Of a DNA stretch of 12,908 nucleotides, positions 1 through 5,421 are shown one piece after another. Every line of letters begins with the position of its first letter. Positions within the stretch are counted from its first letter, which is position 1. Both the position numbers and the translations under genes were made by a program. Source of the stretch: Oscillospiraceae bacterium (GTDB lineage: Bacteria > Bacillota_A > Clostridia > Oscillospirales > Ruminococcaceae); the NCBI GenBank assembly GCA_900766795.1, contig CAAFWX010000119.1, forward strand, positions 1 to 12,908. Reading direction: 5' to 3'. The notes beneath the pieces were generated by a model. The model saw nothing but the letters and a program-made list of their open reading frames with translations, was not told where the DNA came from and did not search any database.

Positions 1-1087
1 CAAATTCGCTCTCGCCGGGGCGAACCTTTCTCGCAAAGATGACCCACCGTGTGTCAACCTCCTTGCCCAGAGGCCAATAGCAGGTGGAGAGCGTGAGCAG
101 CTTGTCGCCGTATGTCAGGTCAACATCGGTGAAGAACCAGCTTCTGTCCATGATTTCAAGAATGTAGTTATTGAAGTCGTTGACGTCGGTGAACTTGGTC
201 TTGGTGGTGTATTCAAACACCTCGCCGTACTGCTCCTGCGTGTTCACGAGGATTCCCGCGAAAATCTTGTAGGTTTCGCTGCCGCCGCTCGGGGTCGCCA
301 TCATGATTGTGGGGTGAACCTTATAGAAAGCAACAGGCTCGCGGCTGGTGTCCTTGGGAGCATAATGTCCCAGAGTTGCAAAGAACTCGCCGCTCATCAT
401 ATTGTGTCCGAAAAGGATGGTGTTATCGTCCGTGCCGTCCCACTTGTTGCGGTAGGAGGAATAGATGGTGCCCGTCAGGGACTCGTTTCCGTAGAAGTCG
501 TGGTTGAGATAGTAGCTGTTGTCGCGCGACTGAACCACCACGTTGTTAAGTTGGGTGCCTGTAATCTTTATCCATGCGCGGGTGTCAGCATTCGCAGCTT
601 TCAGTGCGGCAAAGTCAATGTTCAGCGGGGTATTTGTCAGAGGAGTTACGTCAATTTCTTCCTCGATATCCTCGGGAACCTCGGCGGGACCTGTCGCGGG
701 GAACGTGCTGAACGGGTCGTAGTCGGTGTCCACGTCAATGATTGCGCCGGAATCAGTGTCCGCGCCCGCAAGCTGCGCCACCTTGTCGTTGGTTTTCGCG
801 CCGTCGCGCATACTGAGCAGCTGGAATCCAAGCACTCCCAGAGTGCCGATAAAGACAATCACCGCGACAAGCATTACCACCTTACGCAGCTTCTCGCCCG
901 TGCTGTCAGCCGCCTGCGGAAATGCCGCACAGGCAAAGCGGGCAATTCCGCTTTTGGGTCTGCCTTTTATCTTGTCCTCTTTCCCGCTTCTTCTGGGAGC
1001 GTCATAGAAATCCAGCTTGTCAAGAGCGATATCCTTTGACGCGGAGCTTTTCTTTTTCTTTGAGTTGTTGTCTGTGTAATTAGCCAT
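1..1087 (-). CDS. srtB: class B sortase, 3' end cut by window edge
   Basis: Membrane-anchored cysteine transpeptidase that joins sorting-signal proteins to the cell envelope. The frame is open from ATG at 1087 to base 1, giving 362 residues with no stop, so the C-terminus is missing. Read directly: a Lys/Arg-rich cytoplasmic N-terminus (about residues 1-69), one membrane segment (about 70-91), an acidic linker, then the sortase fold. The family catalytic triad is visible: His228 in FGHNMM, Cys336 in TLSTC, and Arg347 in DTRWVIF. The TLSTC context and the order of blocks are of class B type. An RBS (AAAGGGG) sits 7-8 bases before the ATG. Its first 8 bases overlap the end of the upstream pncC gene (ATGGCTAA), suggesting translational coupling. 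No substrate with a sorting signal is visible in the window. Only a few tens of residues are probably missing. Confidence 0.93.
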   Translation of the reverse strand, partial: MANYTDNNSKKKKSSASKDIALDKLDFYDAPRRSGKEDKIKGRPKSGIARFACAAFPQAADSTGEKLRKVVMLVAVIVFIGTLGVLGFQLLSMRDGAKTNDKVAQLAGADTDSGAIIDVDTDYDPFSTFPATGPAEVPEDIEEEIDVTPLTNTPLNIDFAALKAANADTRAWIKITGTQLNNVVVQSRDNSYYLNHDFYGNESLTGTIYSSYRNKWDGTDDNTILFGHNMMSGEFFATLGHYAPKDTSREPVAFYKVHPTIMMATPSGGSETYKIFAGILVNTQEQYGEVFEYTTKTKFTDVNDFNNYILEIMDRSWFFTDVDLTYGDKLLTLSTCYWPLGKEVDTRWVIFARKVRPGESEF

Positions 1088-1643
1088 TATTTTCCCCTTT
1101 CTGCGGCTTTGCGTTCTCAATCTGCTCGAGAAGCAGCGTAAGCGCCTGTCTTGCTGCCGCCGCGCGAATGAAATCGCGCTGAGTGAAATTATTCCCCGCT
1201 TCGGGCTTGAACACGAATCGCCTGCCGACGACTGCGGGCTGTGCCCCTCCCGCCGAAACGCCGATGAACACCTCGCCCACGGGGTGCTCGCTCGTGCCGC
1301 CGGTAGGTCCTGCGACGCCTGTGGTGGATACCCCGAAGTCTGCTCCGGCAGCGCGAATTACACCCGCCGCCATTTCTTCGGCGCATTGCAGGCTGTATTC
1401 GGTGTGTGCTTCAAGGACAGCTGTGCTCACCCCGAGAATGTCGTGCTTTATGCGGTTGGAATAGGAGCATACGCCCAGCTCTATCACGGCGCTGCTTCCC
1501 GACACCGCGGTAATCGCCGCGGAAATCATTCCGCCCGTGCAGCTTTCCGCTGTGGCAAGTTTATAGCCGTTTTCCCTGCAAACGGTCACTGCCCTGTTCG
1601 CAAGCTGACCGATTTCGGAGAGTATCTTCTCATAGCTGTCCAT
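1080..1643 (-). CDS. pncC: CinA C-terminal domain protein, PncC-type nicotinamide-nucleotide amidase
   Basis: Predicted to hydrolyse nicotinamide mononucleotide to nicotinate mononucleotide and ammonia in the pyridine nucleotide salvage cycle (family knowledge). The protein is 187 aa, the size of a stand-alone CinA C-terminal domain, and lacks the N-terminal MoCF-like domain of full CinA. Visible family motifs are TAESCTGG (31-38, with the conserved Ser34), YSNRIKHDILGV (61-72) and TTGVAGPTGG (107-116). The ATG at 1643 is preceded by GAGGAAGC, a good RBS. It lies 47 bp after thiI and overlaps the sortase start by 8 bp, so it probably belongs to the nifS-thiI-pncC-srtB transcript. No separate promoter was convincing in the 47-bp gap. 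The link to sortase looks positional rather than functional. Confidence 0.92.
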   Translation of the reverse strand: MDSYEKILSEIGQLANRAVTVCRENGYKLATAESCTGGMISAAITAVSGSSAVIELGVCSYSNRIKHDILGVSTAVLEAHTEYSLQCAEEMAAGVIRAAGADFGVSTTGVAGPTGGTSEHPVGEVFIGVSAGGAQPAVVGRRFVFKPEAGNNFTQRDFIRAAAARQALTLLLEQIENAKPQKGENNG

Positions 1644-1690
1644 TATGCTTCCTCACAAATAATACCGAATAAACTGCCAAAAGGCTGCAA

Positions 1691-2884
1691 TTAATCGAGG
1701 AACACCGTTTCCTCGCCATAGCGGAAGCGCTTCACTTCTGTCTTTGCTATCGCTTCGTCAACCATGCTGTCAAAGTCGAAGCTTTGCTCTGCCGCAAGCA
1801 CATCCTCGATTTTCGGATGGGTCTTGGGGTGCTTAGGTGAAAAGACGGTGCAGCAATCCTCGTAGGGAAGTATCGAGGTTTCAAATGTGCCTATCTTTCG
1901 GGAGATGTCGGTTATCTCTATCTTGTCCATTCCGATAACGGGACGGAAAACGGGATATTCGGCTGCGGCATTGGTGCAGTACAGCGCGGGCAGCGTCTGG
2001 CTTGCAACCTGCGCTACGCTCTCGCCTGTGATAATCGCGCCGTATTTATCGCGTGCGCAGATTTTGTTTGCAATCTTCACCATAAGGCGGCGCATAAGCA
2101 CCGTGAAATACTCCTCGGGGCAATTGTCGCGCAGCGCCTCCTGAATCTCGGTAAACGGCACGCAGTAGAAGATAATATCGCCGCACCAATCGGTCATCTC
2201 CTCGCACAGCTTCTCCACTTTCATGCGTGCGCGCTCGGAGGTATAGGGCGGGGAAACGTAATGAATGCAATCCACCACAAGTCCGCGCTTCGCCATCATA
2301 TAGCCCGCAACAGGGCTGTCGATACCGCCTGAGAGCATGAGCAGAGCCTTTCCGCTGCTGCCGACGGGCATTCCGCCCGCGCCTGTGATTCTCTGCGCGG
2401 AGAGGTATGCTCCTGCGTCGCGTATCTCGAGCCTTACGGTAACATCGGGATTGTGCACGTCAACGCTCAAATGCGGGAACATGCTAAGCACCGCGCCGCC
2501 AAGCTCCTGCTGAATCTCGGGGGAGTTCATCGGAAATGCCTTGTCCGCGCGTTTTGCTTCAACCTTAAAGGTTTTCGCGTCTGTCAATGCGTCCTCGAGG
2601 TACTCCTTTGCTCCCGCAACTACTGCGGAAAAATCCTTCGGGAACACCGCGCAGCGCTGAATCGCGCCTATTCCGAAAATCAGCTTAAGCTTGCTGACAA
2701 CAAGCTCCATATCCACCTCGTCAAGCGGGTTGATGTAGATGGTGGACTGCCGTCTTGAATACTCGAATCTGCCAAGCTTTTTCAGGCGGCGCTTTATATT
2801 CTTCTGGAGCATGTCCTCAAAGGTGTTCTTGTTTTCGCCCTTGAGCGCGATTTCTCCGTATTTTACCATTATGATTTCTTTCAT
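1691..2884 (-). CDS. thiI: tRNA 4-thiouridine synthase ThiI (short form, no rhodanese domain)
   Basis: Adenylates uridine 8 of tRNA and inserts sulfur to make 4-thiouridine; in some bacteria it also serves thiazole synthesis. From ATG at 2884 it is 397 aa: N-terminal ferredoxin-like part with MVKYGEIALKG (6-16), THUMP region (about 60-165), and a PP-loop ATPase with SGGIDS (185-190). The C-terminal block YEDCCTVFSPKHP (341-353) is also typical. The protein ends at the PP-loop domain, so the rhodanese domain with the persulfide cysteine of the E. coli enzyme is absent, as in most Firmicutes. The frame is open further upstream to a TTG at 2905, but that lies inside the desulfurase gene. The ATG at 2884 starts 1 base after the desulfurase stop and begins at the conserved N-terminus, so it was chosen. 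The adjacent desulfurase is the expected sulfur donor. Confidence 0.95.
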   Translation of the reverse strand: MKEIIMVKYGEIALKGENKNTFEDMLQKNIKRRLKKLGRFEYSRRQSTIYINPLDEVDMELVVSKLKLIFGIGAIQRCAVFPKDFSAVVAGAKEYLEDALTDAKTFKVEAKRADKAFPMNSPEIQQELGGAVLSMFPHLSVDVHNPDVTVRLEIRDAGAYLSAQRITGAGGMPVGSSGKALLMLSGGIDSPVAGYMMAKRGLVVDCIHYVSPPYTSERARMKVEKLCEEMTDWCGDIIFYCVPFTEIQEALRDNCPEEYFTVLMRRLMVKIANKICARDKYGAIITGESVAQVASQTLPALYCTNAAAEYPVFRPVIGMDKIEITDISRKIGTFETSILPYEDCCTVFSPKHPKTHPKIEDVLAAEQSFDFDSMVDEAIAKTEVKRFRYGEETVFLD

Positions 2885-2885
2885 T

Positions 2886-4010
2886 TTATCTTCTGAACCT
2901 TTCAATTCCTTTTCTGATATTTTCGCAGAGAACGTCGATATCCTCCGCTGTGGTTTCAGCGCTGAACGATACGCGAATCGCGCAATCCGCGTCCTTGTCG
3001 CTCACGCCGAACTGCGCAAGCACTCCGCTCGTTTTGCCCTTTGAGCAGGCAGAGCCGCTTGAAACATAAATCTCCTTTTCCTCAAGAGAATGGAGCATAA
3101 TCTCGCTGCGCACGCCGCGCACGCTGAAATTCACGATATTTGGCACGCACCTGTCATCTGAATTTATCCCCACATCCGGCATTTGCGCAAGCCCTGAGAG
3201 CAGGCGCTCTTTAAGCGCGGAAAAGTGCTCGCGCGTTCCCGCGTATGCCTTTATCGCCGCGTCAAGTCCCGCAACAAGCTCCACAGGCTCTGTGCCCGAG
3301 CGCTGCCCCTTTTGCTGACCGCCGCCCAGCAGCAGCGGCGAAAAGCGGACGCCTTTCTTCACATACAACGCGCCTATTCCCTTGCAGGAATGTATCTTGT
3401 GCCCCGACAGGCTGATGAAGTCGCCGTCCAGCGGAACTTTGAGAAAGCCCTGAACCGCGTCGATATGTACAAGCGTTTTCGGGTTCTTTCTCTTTACGGC
3501 TTTGTAAAGCTTCTTCACGTCCGTGGCAAAGCCCGTTTCGTTATTGACCGCCATGCAGCTTACAAGCACGGTGTTTTCGTCCACCGCGTCGGCAAGCGCC
3601 TGCGCGAAATCCTCGTAATCCTTGGGAGCAAGTCTTACGACCTCGAAGCCCTGCTTTTCAAGCTTCGTCAGCACGTTTGCAACAGATGGGTGCTCAATAG
3701 CAGTGGAAACAATGCGGTTTCCCGCGCGCTTGTATGCTTCGCACGCGCCCAGCAGCGCGGTGTTGTTGCTCTCGGTTGCGCCCGAGGTGAAATAAATCTC
3801 GCCGTCAAGCGGAGTGCCCCCGCTGATTTTCGGGCTGCTTCCCAGCGCTGTCAGCAGGGTGCGCTTCGCGGCGCTCAACGTCTGCGAGGAAAGAATGCCC
3901 ATTTTGTGGAGAGAGCTTGCGTTTCCGAAGCGCTCCCGCATGGTACTTGTCACTGCCTCCACCGAAGCTTCACAGGGCTTCGTCGTGGCAGCGTTATCCA
4001 GATATATCAT
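2886..4010 (-). CDS. nifS: cysteine desulfurase, NifS/IscS family (PLP-dependent)
   Basis: Removes sulfur from L-cysteine as an enzyme-bound persulfide and passes it to an acceptor, here most likely the adjacent ThiI (as for NifZ-ThiI in Bacillus). From ATG at 4010 it is 374 aa. Visible motifs: YLDNAATTKP at the N-terminus, EHPSV (His107), HIDAVQG (Asp184, Gln187), SGHKIHS with the PLP lysine Lys205, and SSGSACSKG with the persulfide cysteine Cys322. The frame is open to an ATG at 4052, but that falls almost at the predicted transcription start (~4055) and adds non-family residues. The ATG at 4010 has GGGAG upstream and begins at the conserved MIYLDNAATT. First gene of the operon; the promoter is at 4062-4090. 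Confidence 0.95.
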   Translation of the reverse strand: MIYLDNAATTKPCEASVEAVTSTMRERFGNASSLHKMGILSSQTLSAAKRTLLTALGSSPKISGGTPLDGEIYFTSGATESNNTALLGACEAYKRAGNRIVSTAIEHPSVANVLTKLEKQGFEVVRLAPKDYEDFAQALADAVDENTVLVSCMAVNNETGFATDVKKLYKAVKRKNPKTLVHIDAVQGFLKVPLDGDFISLSGHKIHSCKGIGALYVKKGVRFSPLLLGGGQQKGQRSGTEPVELVAGLDAAIKAYAGTREHFSALKERLLSGLAQMPDVGINSDDRCVPNIVNFSVRGVRSEIMLHSLEEKEIYVSSGSACSKGKTSGVLAQFGVSDKDADCAIRVSFSAETTAEDIDVLCENIRKGIERFRR

Positions 4011-4061
4011 TTCTTGGTTATCTCCCGTTTTTTTTCTTATAAGCGCAATCATCCGTATAAT

Positions 4062-4090
4062 AGTATAGCATATTTTTTTTAATTTGAAAA
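4062..4090 (-). promoter_or_regulatory. sigma-A type promoter of the nifS-thiI-pncC-srtB operon
   Basis: On the minus strand: -35 TTTTCA (4085-4090), a 17-bp AT-rich spacer, and -10 TATACT (4062-4067). The predicted start of transcription is near 4055, leaving a ~45-nt leader before the ATG at 4010. Read by eye, with no experimental support. Confidence 0.7.
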
Positions 4091-4145
4091 GTGTTTTATG
4101 TAATTTTTCAGAGGATTTTCATGGTGATTACGAAGCAGTTTCCGA

Positions 4146-4221
4146 ACGGTTACAAAACGGTTACAAATATGCGGCAAACTGTAACAAAAGGGTTACAGTT
4201 CGCCTGAAAGAATTACAATTC
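4146..4221. promoter_or_regulatory. array of GTTACA direct and inverted repeats, probable operator region
   Basis: Two perfect adjacent 11-bp copies of ACGGTTACAAA occupy 4146-4156 and 4157-4167. A 9-bp perfect inverted repeat follows: AACTGTAAC (4177-4185) and GTTACAGTT (4192-4200) around a 6-base spacer. It extends to GGC/GCC (4173-4175, 4202-4204) after one mismatch. A further near-palindrome GAATTACAATTC is at 4210-4221. Same-orientation GTTACA/ATTACA cores begin at 4149, 4160, 4192 and 4212, with offsets of 11, 32 and 20, close to whole helical turns. The array lies between the nifS promoter and the plus-strand promoter at 4233-4261. An 11-bp direct repeat is the usual footprint of an OmpR/PhoB-type response regulator; that identity is inference. 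The inverted repeat has no T-run, so it is not a terminator. Confidence 0.6.
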
Positions 4222-4232
4222 TGTCATAAAGC

Positions 4233-4261
4233 TTGATTATTGTCTTTGGGAGTGGTAAAAT
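4233..4261 (+). promoter_or_regulatory. predicted plus-strand promoter upstream of the small transcript
   Basis: -35 TTGATT (4233-4238), 17-bp spacer, -10 TAAAAT (4256-4261). The predicted start is near 4268. It sits 12 bases after the repeat array and about 44 bases before a plus-strand terminator. Confidence 0.55.
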
Positions 4262-4267
4262 AAAATC

Positions 4268-4341
4268 ACAAAGAAAAACCAACTTCAAAAATCCTCCAAT
4301 CATTAGAACCGCCTGCTGCGAACGGGCGGTTCTTTTCTTTT
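4268..4341 (+). ncRNA. candidate small RNA or terminated leader (~74 nt) with anti-Shine-Dalgarno motif
   Basis: Inferred from a promoter (4233-4261) followed closely by a strong intrinsic terminator (4305-4341) in the same direction. No plus-strand gene lies upstream that would need this terminator: every gene from 1 to 4010 is on the other strand. The 5' part (about 4268-4304) is A-rich and probably single-stranded. It carries ATCCTCC (4291-4297), complementary to GGAGGAT-type ribosome binding sites, including GGAGGA at 4462-4467 before the cysteine-rich gene. It could be an independent sRNA or an attenuated leader of that gene. No known RNA family was recognised, and no short ORF with an RBS is seen inside. 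Confidence 0.4.
4305..4341 (+). terminator. intrinsic terminator of the small plus-strand transcript
   Basis: Nine-base perfect stem AGAACCGCC (4305-4313) with GGCGGTTCT (4325-4333), 11-base loop, followed by TTTTCTTTT. In the opposite direction the stem is followed by AATGATTGG, so it works only on the plus strand. Confidence 0.85.
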
Positions 4342-4373
4342 ATGCATTTGCACGGAAGAAACAACGTATTCTG

Positions 4374-4402
4374 CTGTCACCGTTTTTTCTCTGCCGCATA
4401 AT
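4374..4402 (+). promoter_or_regulatory. predicted promoter of the cysteine-rich small protein gene
   Basis: -35 CTGTCA (4374-4379), 17-bp spacer, -10 CATAAT (4397-4402). The predicted start is near 4409. It lies downstream of the terminator at 4305-4341, so the gene would not depend on read-through. Match is moderate; nearby AT-rich sequence allows other -10 choices. Confidence 0.45.
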
Positions 4403-4410
4403 ATATACCA

Positions 4411-4446
4411 AGAAACGGAAGCTTCAAGGGGAAGCGGAGCGTTTCT
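4411..4446 (+). other. hairpin at the predicted 5' end of the cysteine-rich gene mRNA
   Basis: AGAAACG (4411-4417) pairs with CGTTTCT (4440-4446). GCTTC (4421-4425) pairs with GAAGC (4431-4435) around an AAGGG loop, with a GAA/GGAG internal loop between. It starts within a few bases of the predicted transcription start and ends 15 bases before the GGAGGA ribosome binding site. A 5'-terminal stem of this kind is known to stabilise some bacterial mRNAs; a role here is inference. Confidence 0.5.
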
Positions 4447-4474
4447 ACAAACTACATTCAAGGAGGACATCACT

Positions 4475-4612
4475 ATGTCATGCTTCAACTTTGGTAACGG
4501 TAACGGCAACTGCTGCTGGATTATCATTCTCATTCTCCTGTTCTGCTGCTGCGGCAACAACGGCTGCGATATGGGCAACAACGGCTGCGGCTGCAACAAC
4601 TCCTGCTGCTGA
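4475..4612 (+). CDS. 45-aa cysteine-rich small protein with hydrophobic segment
   Basis: Hypothetical protein, 45 aa, with a very strong RBS (AAGGAGG, 8 bases before the ATG). It has 11 cysteines, at 3, 13, 14, 24-26, 31, 38, 40, 44 and 45. Otherwise it is Asn/Gly-rich: NFGNGNGN at 5-12, a hydrophobic WIIILILLF segment at 15-23, then CCCGNNGC and GCGC blocks. The hydrophobic stretch could cross or anchor in the membrane, leaving a Cys/Asn/Gly tail suited to disulfide cross-linking or metal binding. Small proteins of this make-up in gut Clostridia are, to my recollection, annotated under names such as chorion-class high-cysteine protein; this is recalled, not checked. It has its own predicted promoter, a 5' hairpin and a terminator at 4651-4681. 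Reality as a gene is well supported; function is unknown. Confidence 0.75.
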   Translation: MSCFNFGNGNGNCCWIIILILLFCCCGNNGCDMGNNGCGCNNSCC

Positions 4613-4650
4613 TAATCCCAAAAAGGTGCGCATAGCACCATAGACCGAAC

Positions 4651-4681
4651 AAACCGACGCAGCAAGCCGCTGCGTCGGTTT
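4651..4681. terminator. bidirectional terminator between the cysteine-rich gene and ybaK
   Basis: Perfect 13-base stem AAACCGACGCAGC / GCTGCGTCGGTTT with a 5-base loop. The convergent genes end at 4612 (plus) and 4726 (minus), and both orientations run into T-containing sequence. A smaller hairpin, GGTGC/GCACC at 4625-4639, precedes it on the plus side. Confidence 0.85.
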
Positions 4682-4725
4682 AATTCTATGGCAATGTATG
4701 CAAAATTTCCCGCAGAATCTTCCTG

Positions 4726-5211
4726 TCACGGAGCGATTATGTCACCAAACTCTCCGCCGCAAGCTTTTGCAAGGTCGGCGGGCGCAAGCTCAAGCTGAAG
4801 CCCCAGCTTTCCGCCGCTGACAATTATCCTGTCGAAATCCTGCGCGGTGGAGTGTATTACCGTGCGATACTGCTTCTTCATGCCAATCGGCGTGCAGCCG
4901 CCGCGGATATATCCCGTCACGGCGTTGATGTCCTTGACGTGCACCATCTCAAGCGACTTCTCCCCCACTGCCCTTGCGCACTTTTTCATGTCCAGCTCCT
5001 TGTCGATGGGAAGCACGAAAACATAATAGCTCTTGCTTTTTCCCACAAGGACAAGCGTCTTGAAGCTGCTTTCATACGGCTGCCCAAGCATATCTGCAAT
5101 ATGCACGCCGTCAACAAACTCGTCGCACTCGTAGCTGTTCACGGTGTAGGCGATTTTCAGCTTGTCAAGAATCCGCATGGCATTCGTCTTGACTTCCTTT
5201 TCCTTTGCCAT
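4726..5211 (-). CDS. ybaK: Cys-tRNA(Pro)/Cys-tRNA(Cys) deacylase, YbaK/EbsC type
   Basis: Trans-editing enzyme that hydrolyses cysteine mischarged on tRNA(Pro) by prolyl-tRNA synthetase. The protein is 161 aa, the normal length of the family. Visible features are the SSFKTLVLVG block with Lys51, at the position of the lysine essential in Haemophilus YbaK, and RGGCTPIGMKK (103-113), typical of the YbaK branch. The ATG at 5211 has AAAGGA 8 bases upstream. It lies 62 bp after the 44-aa gene of the terD unit, with a hairpin between, and no clear promoter of its own was found. It may be expressed by read-through from the terD promoter. Transcription ends at 4651-4681. Confidence 0.93.
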   Translation of the reverse strand: MAKEKEVKTNAMRILDKLKIAYTVNSYECDEFVDGVHIADMLGQPYESSFKTLVLVGKSKSYYVFVLPIDKELDMKKCARAVGEKSLEMVHVKDINAVTGYIRGGCTPIGMKKQYRTVIHSTAQDFDRIIVSGGKLGLQLELAPADLAKACGGEFGDIIAP

Positions 5212-5236
5212 TTTCTATTTCCTTTCAAGAATCCAG

Positions 5237-5258
5237 AAGCTGCCGTTTCCGGCAGCCT
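5237..5258 (-). terminator. intercistronic hairpin, weak terminator or processing site
   Basis: Minus-strand stem of 7 perfect pairs (GCTGCCG/CGGCAGC) closed by a GAAA tetraloop, extended by a G-U and an A-U pair. It lies between the 44-aa gene and ybaK. The following sequence (TTCTGGATTCTT) is only mildly T-rich, so partial termination or mRNA processing is as likely as full termination. Confidence 0.45.
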
Positions 5259-5273
5259 CCGTTCGGATTATGT

Positions 5274-5408
5274 TCAGATTTCGTCGTCCGAATCGTCAAA
5301 GCACTCGTCCATGAGGTTGGTCTTTTGTGTGAGGAAGTATGCCACAGCTGCCGCAGCAAGTGCTGCAAGCGCAACAATCCCCGCAATGATAACAAACTTC
5401 TTGGTCAT
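5274..5408 (-). CDS. 44-aa single-pass membrane protein downstream of terD
   Basis: Hypothetical small protein of 44 aa. It starts MTKK, has one hydrophobic segment rich in Ala, Val and Ile (about 5-26), a short QKTNLMDE link, and a strongly acidic end (DECFDDSDDEI, 34-44). The ATG at 5408 has a strong GGAGG 8 bases upstream, and the gene begins 13 bp after the terD stop, so co-translation on one mRNA is likely. The N-terminus could be a signal peptide, but no cleavage motif is clear, so a membrane anchor with an acidic tail is preferred. Acidic tails can bind calcium, a link to the TerD partner that is only suggestive. Family not recognised. Confidence 0.7.
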   Translation of the reverse strand: MTKKFVIIAGIVALAALAAAAVAYFLTQKTNLMDECFDDSDDEI

Positions 5409-5421
5409 GACAATATCCTCC

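Noticed and set aside
314..1039. 241-aa plus-strand frame opposite the sortase
   Set aside because: No RBS or family features; the minus-strand sortase frame has the complete catalytic triad.
2885..2905. TTG start of thiI at 2905
   Set aside because: It lies in the end of nifS and adds residues before the conserved MKEIIMVKYGEIALKG start; ATG 2884 is preferred.
4011..4052. Longer nifS reading frame from ATG 4052
   Set aside because: It would start at the predicted transcription start with no room for an RBS, and adds residues absent from the family; ATG 4010 has GGGAG upstream.
3225..4082. 285-aa plus-strand frame opposite nifS
   Set aside because: Antisense shadow in GC-rich coding DNA; low-complexity, basic and unrelated to any family I recognise.
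4146..4240. Classic Pho box
   Set aside because: GTTACA-N5-GTTACA and a lone CTGTCAT at 4221-4227 resemble PhoP/PhoB sites, but the consensus match is incomplete and no phosphate gene is near; kept only as an OmpR/PhoB-type suggestion.
4233..4643. 136-aa plus-strand frame covering the leader and the cysteine-rich gene in another frame
   Set aside because: TTG start without RBS, runs through a terminator, and no family features; the 45-aa frame has the strong RBS.
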